The position numbers and the translations under genes were made by a program. Positions 34,875 to 43,842 of a DNA stretch of 58,739 nt are shown here, piece by piece (position 1 is the stretch's first letter; each line of letters begins with the position of its first letter). The stretch is taken from the NCBI GenBank assembly GCA_964508715.1, contig CAZDUX010000019.1, positions 1-58,739 of the forward strand, read 5' to 3'. The notes below the pieces were generated by a model. It was given only the letters and a program-made list of their open reading frames with translations, did not search any database and was not told the origin of the DNA. This DNA comes from JAKALX01 sp964508715 (GTDB lineage Bacteria; Chloroflexota; Dehalococcoidia; Tepidiformales; Tepidiformaceae).

Positions 34875-35915
34875 TCAGACCCTGCCCGCCGCGTATCGTT
34901 CCGCGCCAAGGCGTAGCATCTCGGCGACCTGTTCCCGGAGCGCCACGGGTTCGATGACCTCGGCATCGGCACCCCACGAGAGAACCCACGGCACGAAGTC
35001 AAACAACTCCGACACAGTTACATGCATGAGCACCGCGTCCGCTTCGTCCTCGAACCGGAGCGTTGGCCGCCAGGGGATCTCCCGTACACGGATCGCGGCG
35101 TCACCGGTGAACCGAATGGTGCAGTCATAGCTCGTGTCGGCGGGCACGATGCCGGACCAACTCCGTGCCAGCTTCGCCAGCAGCGGCCGTGCGACCTCGG
35201 CGATGTCTTCTTCTGTCAGTGCGGCGTGGCTTTGACCGGTCGATGGGCACACGTTGCCGTGGAGAGTGGCACTCCGGATTCGCTCGAGCTTGAGGGTGAT
35301 AAGCCCTGGATGGTCGCGGTGGAAATGGTATCCGATGACGTATGTCGCCCCGTTACTGGCGCTGGCCTCGAGCATTACCGGCTGGAAGCAGCGCGAAGCC
35401 GGGCGTGCCGCTCCCGGCGCCTGGTAGCCAACGTAGAGGATCTCGCCTTTGAGCCATGCATGTGTGAGCCGGGAGAGCGTCTCAGCGTTCCGCCCCCTCA
35501 CCGGGAGCTTCCTCAGCTGGTCCAGTGTCAGGGCGACCTGTGTCGAGATCGCGCCAGGGAAGCTGGCGGCCAATTTATTGAGCAGCGAAACCGCGTCGGC
35601 TTGCTGCTCGGTGCTGTTGTGCAGCAGGTGGCGCATCGCGAACATCAGCACCCGTGCCTCATCGCGGGTGAGCTCGAGCGATGGCACGGGGTGCTGGCCG
35701 GGATCGAGCCAGTAGCCAACGCGGTCATGGGGAATGGAGTCGACCCCGAGTTGTTCGGCGAACCAGATGAAATCACGCTGGACCGTCCGAACCGTCACCT
35801 TTAGCGCGTCAGCCAGGTCGGAGGCCTTCCAGGGCTTCTGGTGGAGGAGCACGGCCATCTCCCGCCGGCGCTCCATGACGTGATACGCATACTGGTCGTT
35901 GCTGTCGCCTGCCAT
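34875..35915 (-). CDS. WYL domain transcriptional regulator
   Basis: 346 aa. The N-terminal winged HTH (about 15-70) includes KASDLADALKVTVRTVQRDF, the DeoR-like recognition helix. The middle and C-terminal part is a WYL-type ligand domain, with GEILYVGYQAPG, a YVIGYHFHRDHPGLITLKLERI block and a WCX-like end with VLSWGADAEVIEP. WYL regulators bind nucleotides or nucleic-acid ligands and often respond to stress. ATG at 35915 starts just before the HTH; a longer frame to 35999 adds 28 residues. It is a single-gene unit and its targets are unknown. Confidence 0.88.
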   Translation of the reverse strand: MAGDSNDQYAYHVMERRREMAVLLHQKPWKASDLADALKVTVRTVQRDFIWFAEQLGVDSIPHDRVGYWLDPGQHPVPSLELTRDEARVLMFAMRHLLHNSTEQQADAVSLLNKLAASFPGAISTQVALTLDQLRKLPVRGRNAETLSRLTHAWLKGEILYVGYQAPGAARPASRCFQPVMLEASASNGATYVIGYHFHRDHPGLITLKLERIRSATLHGNVCPSTGQSHAALTEEDIAEVARPLLAKLARSWSGIVPADTSYDCTIRFTGDAAIRVREIPWRPTLRFEDEADAVLMHVTVSELFDFVPWVLSWGADAEVIEPVALREQVAEMLRLGAERYAAGRV

Positions 35916-36023
35916 CGCCCAAGCCCGCCTTTGCGGCACCGCGTTCTGTTGTCTACCGCGAAATTCGGGCGGAGTATACGACAAGTTGATGCCTGCCAAA
36001 CAACCCGTGAAGTGACTGAACGG

Positions 36024-37106
36024 CTACTTGATAACCGGAGGCGGTGTGGCAGTTCTCCGCGGCGGGCGTGGCGTGGGCGTCGAGGTTGGTGTTGCGGTCG
36101 GTGTAGCCGTTGGCGGTGGTGGCGTGGGAGTCGCTGTGGGCGGAAGTGGTGTCCGGGTTGGTGCTTCGGGGGTATCGGTGCCGGGGCCCGATCCGGTGGA
36201 ATCACCGCTGCCTGAAGGCGGCACAGCCGTCCCGGTCGCTGTCGGAGATGGCGATGGTGCTGGCGTTGGTGTTGGCGGCAACGGGCCAGCGGTGAAGTTG
36301 ATATACCGCTCGGGATCGATGGCAAAGTCAACATAACGAACTTCGAAATGGAGGCTGCCAGATGCCGCGCCGAGCTTTGTCACCCCGGCGGCGACGTTCT
36401 GGCGATTCGGCGCCGTCACCTCGGCGAGGTTCGCATAGATGGTCTTCCACCCGCCGCCACAGTCGACGACGAGGAAGTCCCCATAGGTGCCAGAGTGGTC
36501 GATCCCGGCGACTGTGCCATCACAGGATGCAAAGACATCAAAGGTGTTCGACCCCGAGGACGGGGCCAGGTCCGTGCCTCCATGCATGGAGTTGTCGCCG
36601 CGTGGCGAGCCAAACCGGTCGAGTATACGTGCCTTCGTATTCAGGGGAGTCACGAGATGCGGGCTCTCCGGTGGAACCGCTGTCCCCGTCCCGGGCACGG
36701 GGATCGCACCCTCGTGGATGGCGTCATCGGCACTTCGCGGAGTCGGCGTCGGGATCGCGTGTGTCGGTGTCGCTGTCGGGGAATCGCGGCCCGAAACGGG
36801 TGCGATGATGGCGTTGGATGCCGGCTGCGTGCCCTCCGGCGTAGGGGTGGCGTTGGAACCGTCGCCGCCGCTACTCATCATGAGCGTGGCGAGCGCACCG
36901 ACGGCCAGCAGCACGCCGACGGCTGCGATGATCAGCACAGGCTTCCGGCGTGAATGCTGCCGGGGAGGCTCCATGGAACTCGGAAGCAGATAAAGGAAGC
37001 TGGGGTCGCGCTTCGCTGAGCTACGCAGTGCCGCGAGGCGCTCGTCTAGCGGCCGCGGCCCTTTTCCTGCTGGTTCGTCGTCGTGCCTTTGTTGTGGTTG
37101 CGTCAC
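36024..37106 (-). CDS. Membrane-anchored degenerate M23 (LytM-like) protein with Thr/Pro-rich tail
   Basis: 360 aa. A cytoplasmic N-terminus of about 55 residues, one membrane segment (about 56-77), a Thr/Pro-rich linker, an M23-type domain at about 150-270 and a repetitive tail at 274-356 rich in PTPTP/TATPT units. The M23 zinc site is partly kept: His175 and Asp179 in MHGGTDLA and His253 in SLHFEVR. The first His of the HxH pair is Ser251, so peptidase activity is doubtful; EnvC/NlpD-like activators are degenerate in the same way. A cell-wall binding or hydrolase-activating role outside the cell is inferred. It diverges from cheW. Confidence 0.85.
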   Translation of the reverse strand: MTQPQQRHDDEPAGKGPRPLDERLAALRSSAKRDPSFLYLLPSSMEPPRQHSRRKPVLIIAAVGVLLAVGALATLMMSSGGDGSNATPTPEGTQPASNAIIAPVSGRDSPTATPTHAIPTPTPRSADDAIHEGAIPVPGTGTAVPPESPHLVTPLNTKARILDRFGSPRGDNSMHGGTDLAPSSGSNTFDVFASCDGTVAGIDHSGTYGDFLVVDCGGGWKTIYANLAEVTAPNRQNVAAGVTKLGAASGSLHFEVRYVDFAIDPERYINFTAGPLPPTPTPAPSPSPTATGTAVPPSGSGDSTGSGPGTDTPEAPTRTPLPPTATPTPPPPTATPTATPTSTPTPRPPRRTATPPPVIK

Positions 37107-37445
37107 AGCCGTTCCCCGGGACCGTCACGGTCCACCCCTCCCTTCATGTTTCGGCGGGAACGGCCCCGATCGACATAGGTGCTGTATGAGTGGTCAGTGA
37201 GATCAGGTAGCCCATGCGGGAGACCCTGTGCAGCAGTCCTGCGCCTCCGCGTAGCGAGACATGCGCATGGACCAGATGCACGCCCGGATCCGCGCCGGTA
37301 TCGAGCGGGAGCGCTCATCGCCTGTCCTCCGATGTGCTGGTCAAGCGGGGAGCGCTCTGGGGCGCCACGGTGAAAGCGCGTATCTCGCGCTCCAGCCCGC
37401 CGGAAAGCTGCCGATGATCACTGCACACTGCGCGAGGGTTGGCCC
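37107..37445. other. Divergent intergenic region between the M23-like gene and cheW
   Basis: It should carry promoters for both genes. No convincing -35/-10 pair or hairpin is seen by eye, and frames here lack bias. GAGGG at about 37434 is the ribosome site for the GTG of the CheW gene. Confidence 0.4.
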
Positions 37446-37919
37446 GTGCCTGCTTCGAACTTCTCCCACTTACCCCGGCAACTCGTCGTTTTTCGTGTCG
37501 GCGAAACCGCCTACGGGCTCGACATTGATGCCGTTGACGAGATTCTGCCGCTTCTCGAGATCACTCCCATTGCGGGTGCTCCTGGCGGCGTGGTTGGTAT
37601 CGCCGACGTTCGCAAGCGCGTCATCCCCATCTTCGATCTCCACTGGAAGTTCGGTATTCCAACGCCCACCTTCGATGCCTCTACTCGTCTCGTCCTCGTC
37701 GAGGCTGGCGATGGGCCCGTGGCCCTGCTCGTTGACGAGGTTGCCGAGGTCATGAGTGTCAGCAACGAGAATTTCCAGCCTGTTGTGACACCCGGCGACA
37801 CGAGCGGCCTCGGTTACCTCAACGGTGTCTTCCGGGTAGAGACCGGCCTCCTTCTCTGGGTCGACCACAATCGCCTGGTGCCGGCCGGGGTTGCACCGAC
37901 CGCCCTCATGGCAGCTTAG
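37446..37919 (+). CDS. cheW: CheW-like chemotaxis coupling protein
   Basis: 157 aa single CheW domain. It shows the N-terminal QLVVFRVGETAYGLDIDAVDE strand-turn-strand, the GAPGGVVGIADVRKRVIPIFDL central block, and DEVAEVMSV followed by YLNGVFRVETGLLLWVD. CheW links receptors to a CheA kinase. GTG at 37446 has GAGGG about eight bases upstream. No CheA, receptor or flagellar gene is nearby, so it may serve a distant chemosensory array or a non-motility system. Its stop shares bases (TTAG) with the stop of the convergent MBL gene. Confidence 0.9.
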   Translation: MPASNFSHLPRQLVVFRVGETAYGLDIDAVDEILPLLEITPIAGAPGGVVGIADVRKRVIPIFDLHWKFGIPTPTFDASTRLVLVEAGDGPVALLVDEVAEVMSVSNENFQPVVTPGDTSGLGYLNGVFRVETGLLLWVDHNRLVPAGVAPTALMAA

Positions 37920-38956
37920 CCCCGGTTGAGCTCGTACCTGCCTTCACCCTGGCGCACGCGCCCCTCGGCCTCCAGGAGGTCGAGGTGCCCCTGGATAGTG
38001 GCAGCGATCTGCCAGAAACGCCGCCGGGCCGCACGCGGATAGAGCGCTTCACTCAGGCTCCAGACACTCCCGTTGCCCGGCCGTGCCAGTGCTTCCGCAA
38101 CCTTCTCGGTCCGCTGTTCGATTTGTGCGAGATTCGTGCTGATAACCTGGCCGATGTGGCCAAACGGCGCTCCATGCCCTGGGAAGCAACGTTCGAAAGG
38201 GATCTCCTGCAGTCTCTTCAACGAACGCACGAAGGCAGGCAGGCTCCGGAACCGCCAGTCGCCATCCTGGCCCGGCGGAACCGGCTGGATCGCCGGTGTC
38301 GGCGTAATCTCGGGTAGCAACTGATCGCCCGAGAATAACCAGCCTTCCGCTTCGTGCACGAGCACCAGGTTGCCTGGCGTGTGTCCCGGCGCCGCCAGCA
38401 CCCTTAGGCCCGCTGGCATGTCGCAATCCTGCTCGACAAGACGTGCTGGTGTGAACGAGCGGTAGCGTAGCCCTGATGGCCAGCGACGGTCTCTCCCGAC
38501 TACAGGGTAGCCGGGTTCGGTCGCTGCCGTGATCGCCCATTCGCGCCGAAATTGCAGGCTCTGCATGATTTCGCGTTCCACCTCGGGCGGTGCACCGGTT
38601 GAGCGGACCCAGGTGGCGAAAGCCTCGAGTTCGGCCGGGTTAGTGAACTGCGGGGCGGCGGCGAGGTGGGCGTCGTTGGCGCCCATTGCCACGGGCACGT
38701 GCCGCTCGTCCTGCCACCACCGGCCGAGTCCCGCGTGATCCAGGTGTCCATGGGTGGCCACCACAAGCGCTGGCGATCGCTCGCCCAGCGCATCGGCCAG
38801 GCTCGAACTCGCGCCCTGGTAATCGGGACCCGTATCAATGAGGATGCGCTCACCCGCGTCCTCCACGAGATACACGGTGTTGTATGCGAGTGGGATCGCC
38901 TGTACCCGGGCCATCGCCCGATCGTAGCGGTCCCGGGCATTACGGAGGTTTTTCAC
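37916..38956 (-). CDS. MBL fold metallo-hydrolase
   Basis: 346 aa metallo-beta-lactamase-fold hydrolase. Metal motif THGHLDHAG (about 84-92), a later His in AAPGHTPGN, an Asp in LFSGDQLLPE and a His in FPGHGAPFG complete a two-metal site. A helical C-terminal extension (about 270-340) resembles the winged-helix-like tail of LACTB2/hydroxyacylglutathione hydrolase relatives. GTG at 38956 is chosen because AGGAGG lies six bases upstream; an ATG at 38914 is an alternative. The long upstream open frame is antisense to the MoxR gene and is not coding. Substrate (thioester, RNA or lactone) unknown. Confidence 0.88.
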   Translation of the reverse strand: MKNLRNARDRYDRAMARVQAIPLAYNTVYLVEDAGERILIDTGPDYQGASSSLADALGERSPALVVATHGHLDHAGLGRWWQDERHVPVAMGANDAHLAAAPQFTNPAELEAFATWVRSTGAPPEVEREIMQSLQFRREWAITAATEPGYPVVGRDRRWPSGLRYRSFTPARLVEQDCDMPAGLRVLAAPGHTPGNLVLVHEAEGWLFSGDQLLPEITPTPAIQPVPPGQDGDWRFRSLPAFVRSLKRLQEIPFERCFPGHGAPFGHIGQVISTNLAQIEQRTEKVAEALARPGNGSVWSLSEALYPRAARRRFWQIAATIQGHLDLLEAEGRVRQGEGRYELNRG

Positions 38957-39061
38957 AGGCAACCTCCTGGCGGCGCCTGTGTCACCACAATTTACTGTCG
39001 GTTGCCGGCCGATGGCGCACCCTCGAGGGACGCAGCTGTCCGATCCCACGGAGGAACATGA

Positions 39062-40078
39062 ATGGACGATTCCACACCGCCGATACTGCCGGGTGCCGCC
39101 GCTGCCCGGGCGACGCTCGAATCCGCCATGTTCGAGATCAAGCGAGTCATTGTTGGCCAGGAGGCGATGCTCGAGCGTGTCCTCGTCGCCTTGCTTGCTG
39201 GCGGTCACCTGCTCATCGAGGGTGTGCCAGGGCTCGCCAAGACGCTCACCGTTAAGAGCGTGGCCGATGTCCTCGGCGGCACCTTCCAGCGCATCCAGTT
39301 CACCCCGGATCTCGTCCCGTCTGACCTCGTCGGTACCCGCATCTACCGGCCCGACCGGTCTTCGTTCGACACGGAACTCGGCCCGGTCTTCTGCAACATC
39401 CTTCTCGCCGATGAGATCAACCGCGCGCCGGCCAAGGTCCAGTCGGCACTCCTCGAAGTGATGCAAGAGCGGCAGGTAACTATCGGCCCAAAGAGCTATC
39501 CCGTGCCCGACCCGTTCCTCGTGCTTGCCACGCAGAATCCGATTGAGTCCGAAGGTACGTATCCCCTCCCCGAGGCGCAGGTCGATCGATTCATGATGAA
39601 GGTCCTCGTTGACTACCCGACACCCGGCGAGGAGATGGCTGTTATCGAGCGTTCGCTGACTCCGCCACCTGTGCTTCACGCGGTACTCCCGGTTGAGACC
39701 CTGCGCGCCTACCAGCAGTTCACACGCCAGGTCTACGTGGACCGCGCGGTCTCGGAGTATGCCGTCACCCTCGTGAACGCCACCCGCCAGCCGGCGCAAT
39801 ACCGGATGGCGCATTACGCTCGCTACATCGCCTACGGTGCGAGCCCCCGGGGATCCATCAACCTCATCCACGCATCCCGCGCCCTCGCGGTGCTCCGGGG
39901 CCGCAACTACGTGCTCCCCCAGGATGTCCGCGAACTTGCGAAGGATGTCCTTCGCCACCGCATGGTACTCACGTATGAAGCCCTGGTCGAGCGGGTGACA
40001 ACAGACCAGGTGCTCGATGCCGCCCTCTCGAGTGTCCAGGCCCCCCACATCGAGCTTGCCGACGAGGCCACGGCGTGA
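39062..40078 (+). CDS. MoxR-family AAA+ ATPase
   Basis: 338 aa. It has the MoxR N-terminal IVGQEAMLERVLVALL, Walker A GVPGLAKT (about 54-61), Walker B ILLADEINR, sensor ATQNPIESEGTYPLPEAQ and the C-terminal lid. MoxR ATPases act as chaperones that insert cofactors or metals and help assemble complexes, working with VWA-domain proteins. GGAGG lies about eight bases before the ATG. It overlaps the DUF58 gene by ATGA, giving the operon MoxR - DUF58 - VWA membrane protein. Client unknown. Confidence 0.95.
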   Translation: MDDSTPPILPGAAAARATLESAMFEIKRVIVGQEAMLERVLVALLAGGHLLIEGVPGLAKTLTVKSVADVLGGTFQRIQFTPDLVPSDLVGTRIYRPDRSSFDTELGPVFCNILLADEINRAPAKVQSALLEVMQERQVTIGPKSYPVPDPFLVLATQNPIESEGTYPLPEAQVDRFMMKVLVDYPTPGEEMAVIERSLTPPPVLHAVLPVETLRAYQQFTRQVYVDRAVSEYAVTLVNATRQPAQYRMAHYARYIAYGASPRGSINLIHASRALAVLRGRNYVLPQDVRELAKDVLRHRMVLTYEALVERVTTDQVLDAALSSVQAPHIELADEATA

Positions 40079-41013
40079 GCAGCGGACCGGGACTCCACCT
40101 GGTCCGGACGCCGGCCCGGCCCGGGCCAGGGCCAATGCCCGACGCTATCCTGCGAGCACTCGACCTCACCATCCAGAAGCGTGTCTCGGGGCTTCTCCCG
40201 GGCAGTAACAGGTCGAACATGCTTGGTGCGGGCATCGAACTTGCCCAGGTTCGTCCGTACGAACCTGGTGACGACGTTCGCCAGATCGACTGGAACGTGA
40301 CCGCACGAACGACCCGGCCGCATGTTCGTGTCCAGGTTGCCGAGCGTGTCCTGACGACGTGGCTCGTCCTCGACGCCTCCGCTTCGATGACCTTCGGCAC
40401 CGCTGAGCGCCGGAAGGCCGATGTTGCCGAGGGAGTGGCGCTTGCCGTCGGCCATATCTCGACACGCCGTGGAAACCGGCTTGGGGTGGTGACGTTCGGC
40501 AACGCGGCCCCGAAGCTCATCCCACCGGCAGGAGGCCGGTCCGGGATGCTTGGCCTCTTCAACGTCCTCGGCCATCTTGCGGCCGAGGAGGAACAGGAAC
40601 CTGTCGTCACCGGCCTGGCAGAGACGATTCAACGCGTTAGCTGTGTCGCCGGCCAGGCAAAGGTCGTGTTCCTCGTCTCAGACTTCCGGGGCGCCCGCGA
40701 CTGGCTGCCATCCCTGGTGCCGCTCTGTGCCCGCCACCGTGTCGTAGCCGTCGAAGTCCGCGACCCGCGCGAGCAGGAGCTGCCTGACGTTGGCGACCTC
40801 CTGCTCGTCGACCCCGAGACCGGCCGCCAGCTCCGTGTCGATACCTCGAGCCGGCGGCTCCGCGAACGCTTTGCAATCGCTGCGCGCGAGGAGCGTGAAT
40901 CACTCGCGTCCGAATTCCGCCGTGCCGGGGCCCGCCACGTCGTACTCACCACCGCCGGAGACTGGCTTCGCGCGTTTGCCGGCTTCCTGAAGCAACAGGA
41001 GGTGATGCCGTGA
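40075..41013 (+). CDS. DUF58 domain-containing (VWA-like) protein
   Basis: 312 aa. The DUF58 signature YEPGDDVRQIDWNVTART is at about 62-79, preceded by a GAGIELAQVRPY strand. The VWA-like fold follows with VLDASASMTFG (DxSxS MIDAS at about 99-103). No membrane segment is present. It is coupled by four-base overlaps to the MoxR gene before it and to the VWA gene after it, the typical arrangement of this chaperone system. Confidence 0.92.
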   Translation: MSSGPGLHLVRTPARPGPGPMPDAILRALDLTIQKRVSGLLPGSNRSNMLGAGIELAQVRPYEPGDDVRQIDWNVTARTTRPHVRVQVAERVLTTWLVLDASASMTFGTAERRKADVAEGVALAVGHISTRRGNRLGVVTFGNAAPKLIPPAGGRSGMLGLFNVLGHLAAEEEQEPVVTGLAETIQRVSCVAGQAKVVFLVSDFRGARDWLPSLVPLCARHRVVAVEVRDPREQELPDVGDLLLVDPETGRQLRVDTSSRRLRERFAIAAREERESLASEFRRAGARHVVLTTAGDWLRAFAGFLKQQEVMP

Positions 41014-42041
41014 GCTTCGACTGGCCAGTCGCACTCCTGTTCCTGCTCCTCATTCCCGTCGCAGGCATCGCCTACATCATGATGCAGCGGCGGCGGGGTC
41101 GATACGCCGTGCGGTTCACCAACCTCGACCTCCTGGCAAACATCGTGGAAGGTGCGCCCGCATGGCGGCGGCATGTCCCCGCCGTTGTGTACCTGGGTGC
41201 GCTTGCGGCCCTGCTCCTCGCCCTTGCCCGCCCCCACGTCGACCAACAGGTCCCAAAGGACGGCACGGTCGTTCTCGTCACCGACATCTCCGGCTCGATG
41301 AATGCGACCGATATCCAGCCGACGCGGCTCGCTGCGGCTCAGAGCGCGGCCGAGGCCCTCGTCCGGCAACTCCCCGGTGGCTTCCGAGTCGCCGTCATGT
41401 CGTTCTCCAACGTCGTTCAGGTCCGCCTTACACCGACAACCGACAAGAGAGCCGTCGAACAGGCGCTCGGGGCCATGGTGCCGAACGGTGGAACCGCGAT
41501 GGGCGACGCGATCCTTCGAGCGCTCGACCTGATCGCCGCCGACGAACAGGCGCAGACGAAGGCAGCCCCCTCGACAGAAGCCGGGACGCCGACACCAACA
41601 CCCACACCGGCCGCCGGTGGGAGTGGTCAGCCCGCGCGTCCGAAGGCCGTCATCGTGCTGCTCTCGGACGGTGCCAGCAATACCGGAGCCGACCCAACCG
41701 AGGCTGCGACCCAGGCGAAGGACGCGAACGTCCCGATCTACACCATCGCTCTCGGTACGCCCGATGGTGTCGCCGAAGTGCGCGATAATCTCGGCCGCCT
41801 CCGCCGTGTTGCCGTCCCGCCAGACCCCGGCACGCTACAGTCCGTCTCCGAGACCACCGGCGCCGAGAGTTTCGATGCGCCATCCGCGTCGCAGCTCGAG
41901 AGCATCTATGCGTCACTTGGCGAAAAGATCGGTCACGACACGAAGCAGCGCGATGTCACTCCTGCATTCGTGGGTGCGGGCGTCGCCCTGATCCTTCTCG
42001 GGGGAGTATCGTCGCTGTTCTGGTTCAACCGATTCCCGTAG
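41010..42041 (+). CDS. VWA domain membrane protein (BatA-like)
   Basis: 343 aa starting with GTG. Two N-terminal membrane segments (about 5-25 and 55-76) precede a VWA domain with MIDAS DISGSM (about 92-97), then a Thr/Pro-rich insert (about 186-206). The VWA fold resumes with VIVLLSDGASNTG, and the chain ends in a third membrane segment (about 319-338). It matches BatA-type partners of MoxR. It is the last gene of the operon; BatB or TPR partners are absent. Confidence 0.92.
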   Translation: MSFDWPVALLFLLLIPVAGIAYIMMQRRRGRYAVRFTNLDLLANIVEGAPAWRRHVPAVVYLGALAALLLALARPHVDQQVPKDGTVVLVTDISGSMNATDIQPTRLAAAQSAAEALVRQLPGGFRVAVMSFSNVVQVRLTPTTDKRAVEQALGAMVPNGGTAMGDAILRALDLIAADEQAQTKAAPSTEAGTPTPTPTPAAGGSGQPARPKAVIVLLSDGASNTGADPTEAATQAKDANVPIYTIALGTPDGVAEVRDNLGRLRRVAVPPDPGTLQSVSETTGAESFDAPSASQLESIYASLGEKIGHDTKQRDVTPAFVGAGVALILLGGVSSLFWFNRFP

Positions 42042-42180
42042 AAAGCACCATCACGCTCGGGCGTTGTGAAACGTTGCGACCCGGGGCAGTTCTCCGGTGG
42101 GATGGCGCGGTTTGCGCAAATCAAGCTGGCTCACGATAGTATCGCTGGCAACCACATCCCACGCCCCCGGGATAGATCAC

Positions 42181-42552
42181 ATGGCACGCGCTCGCTCGGG
42201 ACTCGGCCAGGGACTCGAGGCCCTGGTCTCACCTCGTGAATGGAAGGAGACGCCCCCAGGGGTGCTCACCACCGAACATCACCATCCACGCGAGACTCCC
42301 CAGCCGCTGGCACCGGCAGCCTGGGAGTACGCCGAGCTCGTTCGTGTCCGCGGCAAGCGCCGCCGGCTCTCGCTGTCTCTCGCGCATCCAAAGGTGCCCG
42401 GCGCCACAGCGAAATATCCTGTCCGGGGCCTCGGTCTTCTTGCAGCGCTCAACGCGCTTGGCGCCCAGGGCTGGGAGCTTACGGGGATCTCGAACCGGCG
42501 TTTCTACCTTCGCCGAAGTGCCCCCACCGCGACTGAACTCCCGGGCCACTGA
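42181..42552 (+). CDS. Small protein with ParB-like N-terminal motif and DUF4177-like domain
   Basis: 123 aa. The N-terminus MARARSGLGQGLEALV mimics the start of ParB proteins (RxGLGRGLxALI), which in ParB contacts the ParA ATPase. The rest (about 45-115) has a DUF4177-like pattern WEYAELVRV ... LNALGAQGWELTGIS ... FYLRR. No HTH or CTPase domain exists, so it is not a ParB. ATG at 42181 follows GGGATAGA; an upstream frame to 42097 is unlikely. It may be a small regulator that binds a ParA/MinD ATPase; this is inference. Confidence 0.65.
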   Translation: MARARSGLGQGLEALVSPREWKETPPGVLTTEHHHPRETPQPLAPAAWEYAELVRVRGKRRRLSLSLAHPKVPGATAKYPVRGLGLLAALNALGAQGWELTGISNRRFYLRRSAPTATELPGH

Positions 42553-42621
42553 CGCCCGCGGCATTACTCGGTAAGATTCGCCCCACACCAGGACAGGGAT
42601 ACATCCCCGGGGAGTTGCAGC

Positions 42622-43818
42622 ATGTCTCCGTTCCGACCCGCGCGCATGAAGTTCGGTATCTTCATGGCGCCTTTCCATCGCATAGGCGAGAACCCGACCG
42701 TCGCCCTCGAACGTGACCTCGAGCTTGTCGAGCATCTCGATCGCCTGGATTTCGACGAGGCATGGTTTGGCGAGCACCATAGTGCCGGTTGGGAGATCAT
42801 CGCCTCGCCGGAGATCATGATCGCTGCCGCCGCTCAACGGACCAGGCACATCAAGCTCGGCACGGGCGTGGTAAGCCTTCCCTATCACCATCCGCTCATG
42901 GTCGCCGACCGCATGGTCCAGCTCGACCACCTCACCCGTGGCCGGGCGATGCTCGGTGTCGGCCCGGGCGCCCTCACCTCCGACGCCTACCAGATGGGTA
43001 TCGATGCGCTGACTCAGCGTCCACGAATGGATGAGGCGCTTGGCGCCATCATGCGTCTGCTCAACGGCGAAGTCGTCACGATGAAGACCGACTGGTTTAC
43101 GCTCCAGGATGCACGCCTTCAACTCGCGAACTACACCTACCCCCACCTCCCGGTCTTCGTGGCGAGCACCTTCTCACCAGCAGGGCCAACTACGGCGGGC
43201 AAGAACGGCGTTGGTGTTCTCTCGGTTGCGGCCTCGCAGCCCGGCGGACTCATCTCGCTCTCCAGGACATGGGAGATGACCGAGGACGCTGCCGCCAGGG
43301 CCGGCCAGACCGTCGACCGTGCTGACTGGCGCGTCGTCATCCCCTTCCACCTCGCCGATGACCGGGAAACCGCCATGAACGACGTTGCTGAAGGCTCCGT
43401 GCGTTTCAACGTCGACTACTTCGAGAACACCCTCGGCCGTCCGTCGGACCCCAACGCGTCGAACGACATCCGTGAAGTCGTCAAGCGCGGCGGCGCCATC
43501 GTTGGCACTCCCGACGACGCCATCGAAGCGATCGAACGGATCATCGACATGTCCGGCGGCGTTGGTGGCCTGCTCGGCCTCGCTCATGAGTGGACGACCT
43601 GGGAGAAGACGAAGCACAGCTTCGAACTCTGGGCCCGTTACGTCGCCCCGCACTTCCAGGGCCAGGCCGGGCGCATCGAGGCGAACAACGCATTTGTTGC
43701 CGGCAACCGGACATCCATCTTTGGTCCGAATGTCGCGGCCATCGGGAAGGCGTTCATTGATGCGGGTATCGAGATCCCGATGCCCACGGTCCAGAGGATG
43801 CAGCGCGGCAACACGTAA
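42622..43818 (+). CDS. Luciferase-like (LLM class) flavin- or F420-dependent monooxygenase
   Basis: 398 aa TIM-barrel oxidoreductase of the bacterial luciferase family. The N-terminus MKFGIFMAPFHRIGENP, EAWFGEHHSAGWE (about 46-58), the TGVVSLPYHHPLMVADR block and the GRAMLGVGPGALTSD segment are typical of this group. It acts on small organic compounds with FMNH2 or F420H2 and O2. GGGGAG lies about eight bases before the ATG. It is a single-gene unit between the small ParB-motif protein and the BrkB-like gene (convergent). Cofactor and substrate are undetermined. Confidence 0.92.
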   Translation: MSPFRPARMKFGIFMAPFHRIGENPTVALERDLELVEHLDRLDFDEAWFGEHHSAGWEIIASPEIMIAAAAQRTRHIKLGTGVVSLPYHHPLMVADRMVQLDHLTRGRAMLGVGPGALTSDAYQMGIDALTQRPRMDEALGAIMRLLNGEVVTMKTDWFTLQDARLQLANYTYPHLPVFVASTFSPAGPTTAGKNGVGVLSVAASQPGGLISLSRTWEMTEDAAARAGQTVDRADWRVVIPFHLADDRETAMNDVAEGSVRFNVDYFENTLGRPSDPNASNDIREVVKRGGAIVGTPDDAIEAIERIIDMSGGVGGLLGLAHEWTTWEKTKHSFELWARYVAPHFQGQAGRIEANNAFVAGNRTSIFGPNVAAIGKAFIDAGIEIPMPTVQRMQRGNT

Positions 43819-43842
43819 CCTCTCCTGGCACGCTTTCGTGCC

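Noticed and set aside
36028..36300. Dense tandem-like repeats of GGxGTxGG type
   Set aside because: They encode the PTPTP-rich tail of the M23-like protein on the other strand; this is protein low complexity, not a CRISPR array or satellite.
37916..40135. Open 739-aa frame on the minus strand
   Set aside because: Only its last part, from 38956, is the MBL hydrolase; the rest is antisense to the MoxR gene, which has clear Walker motifs and family similarity.
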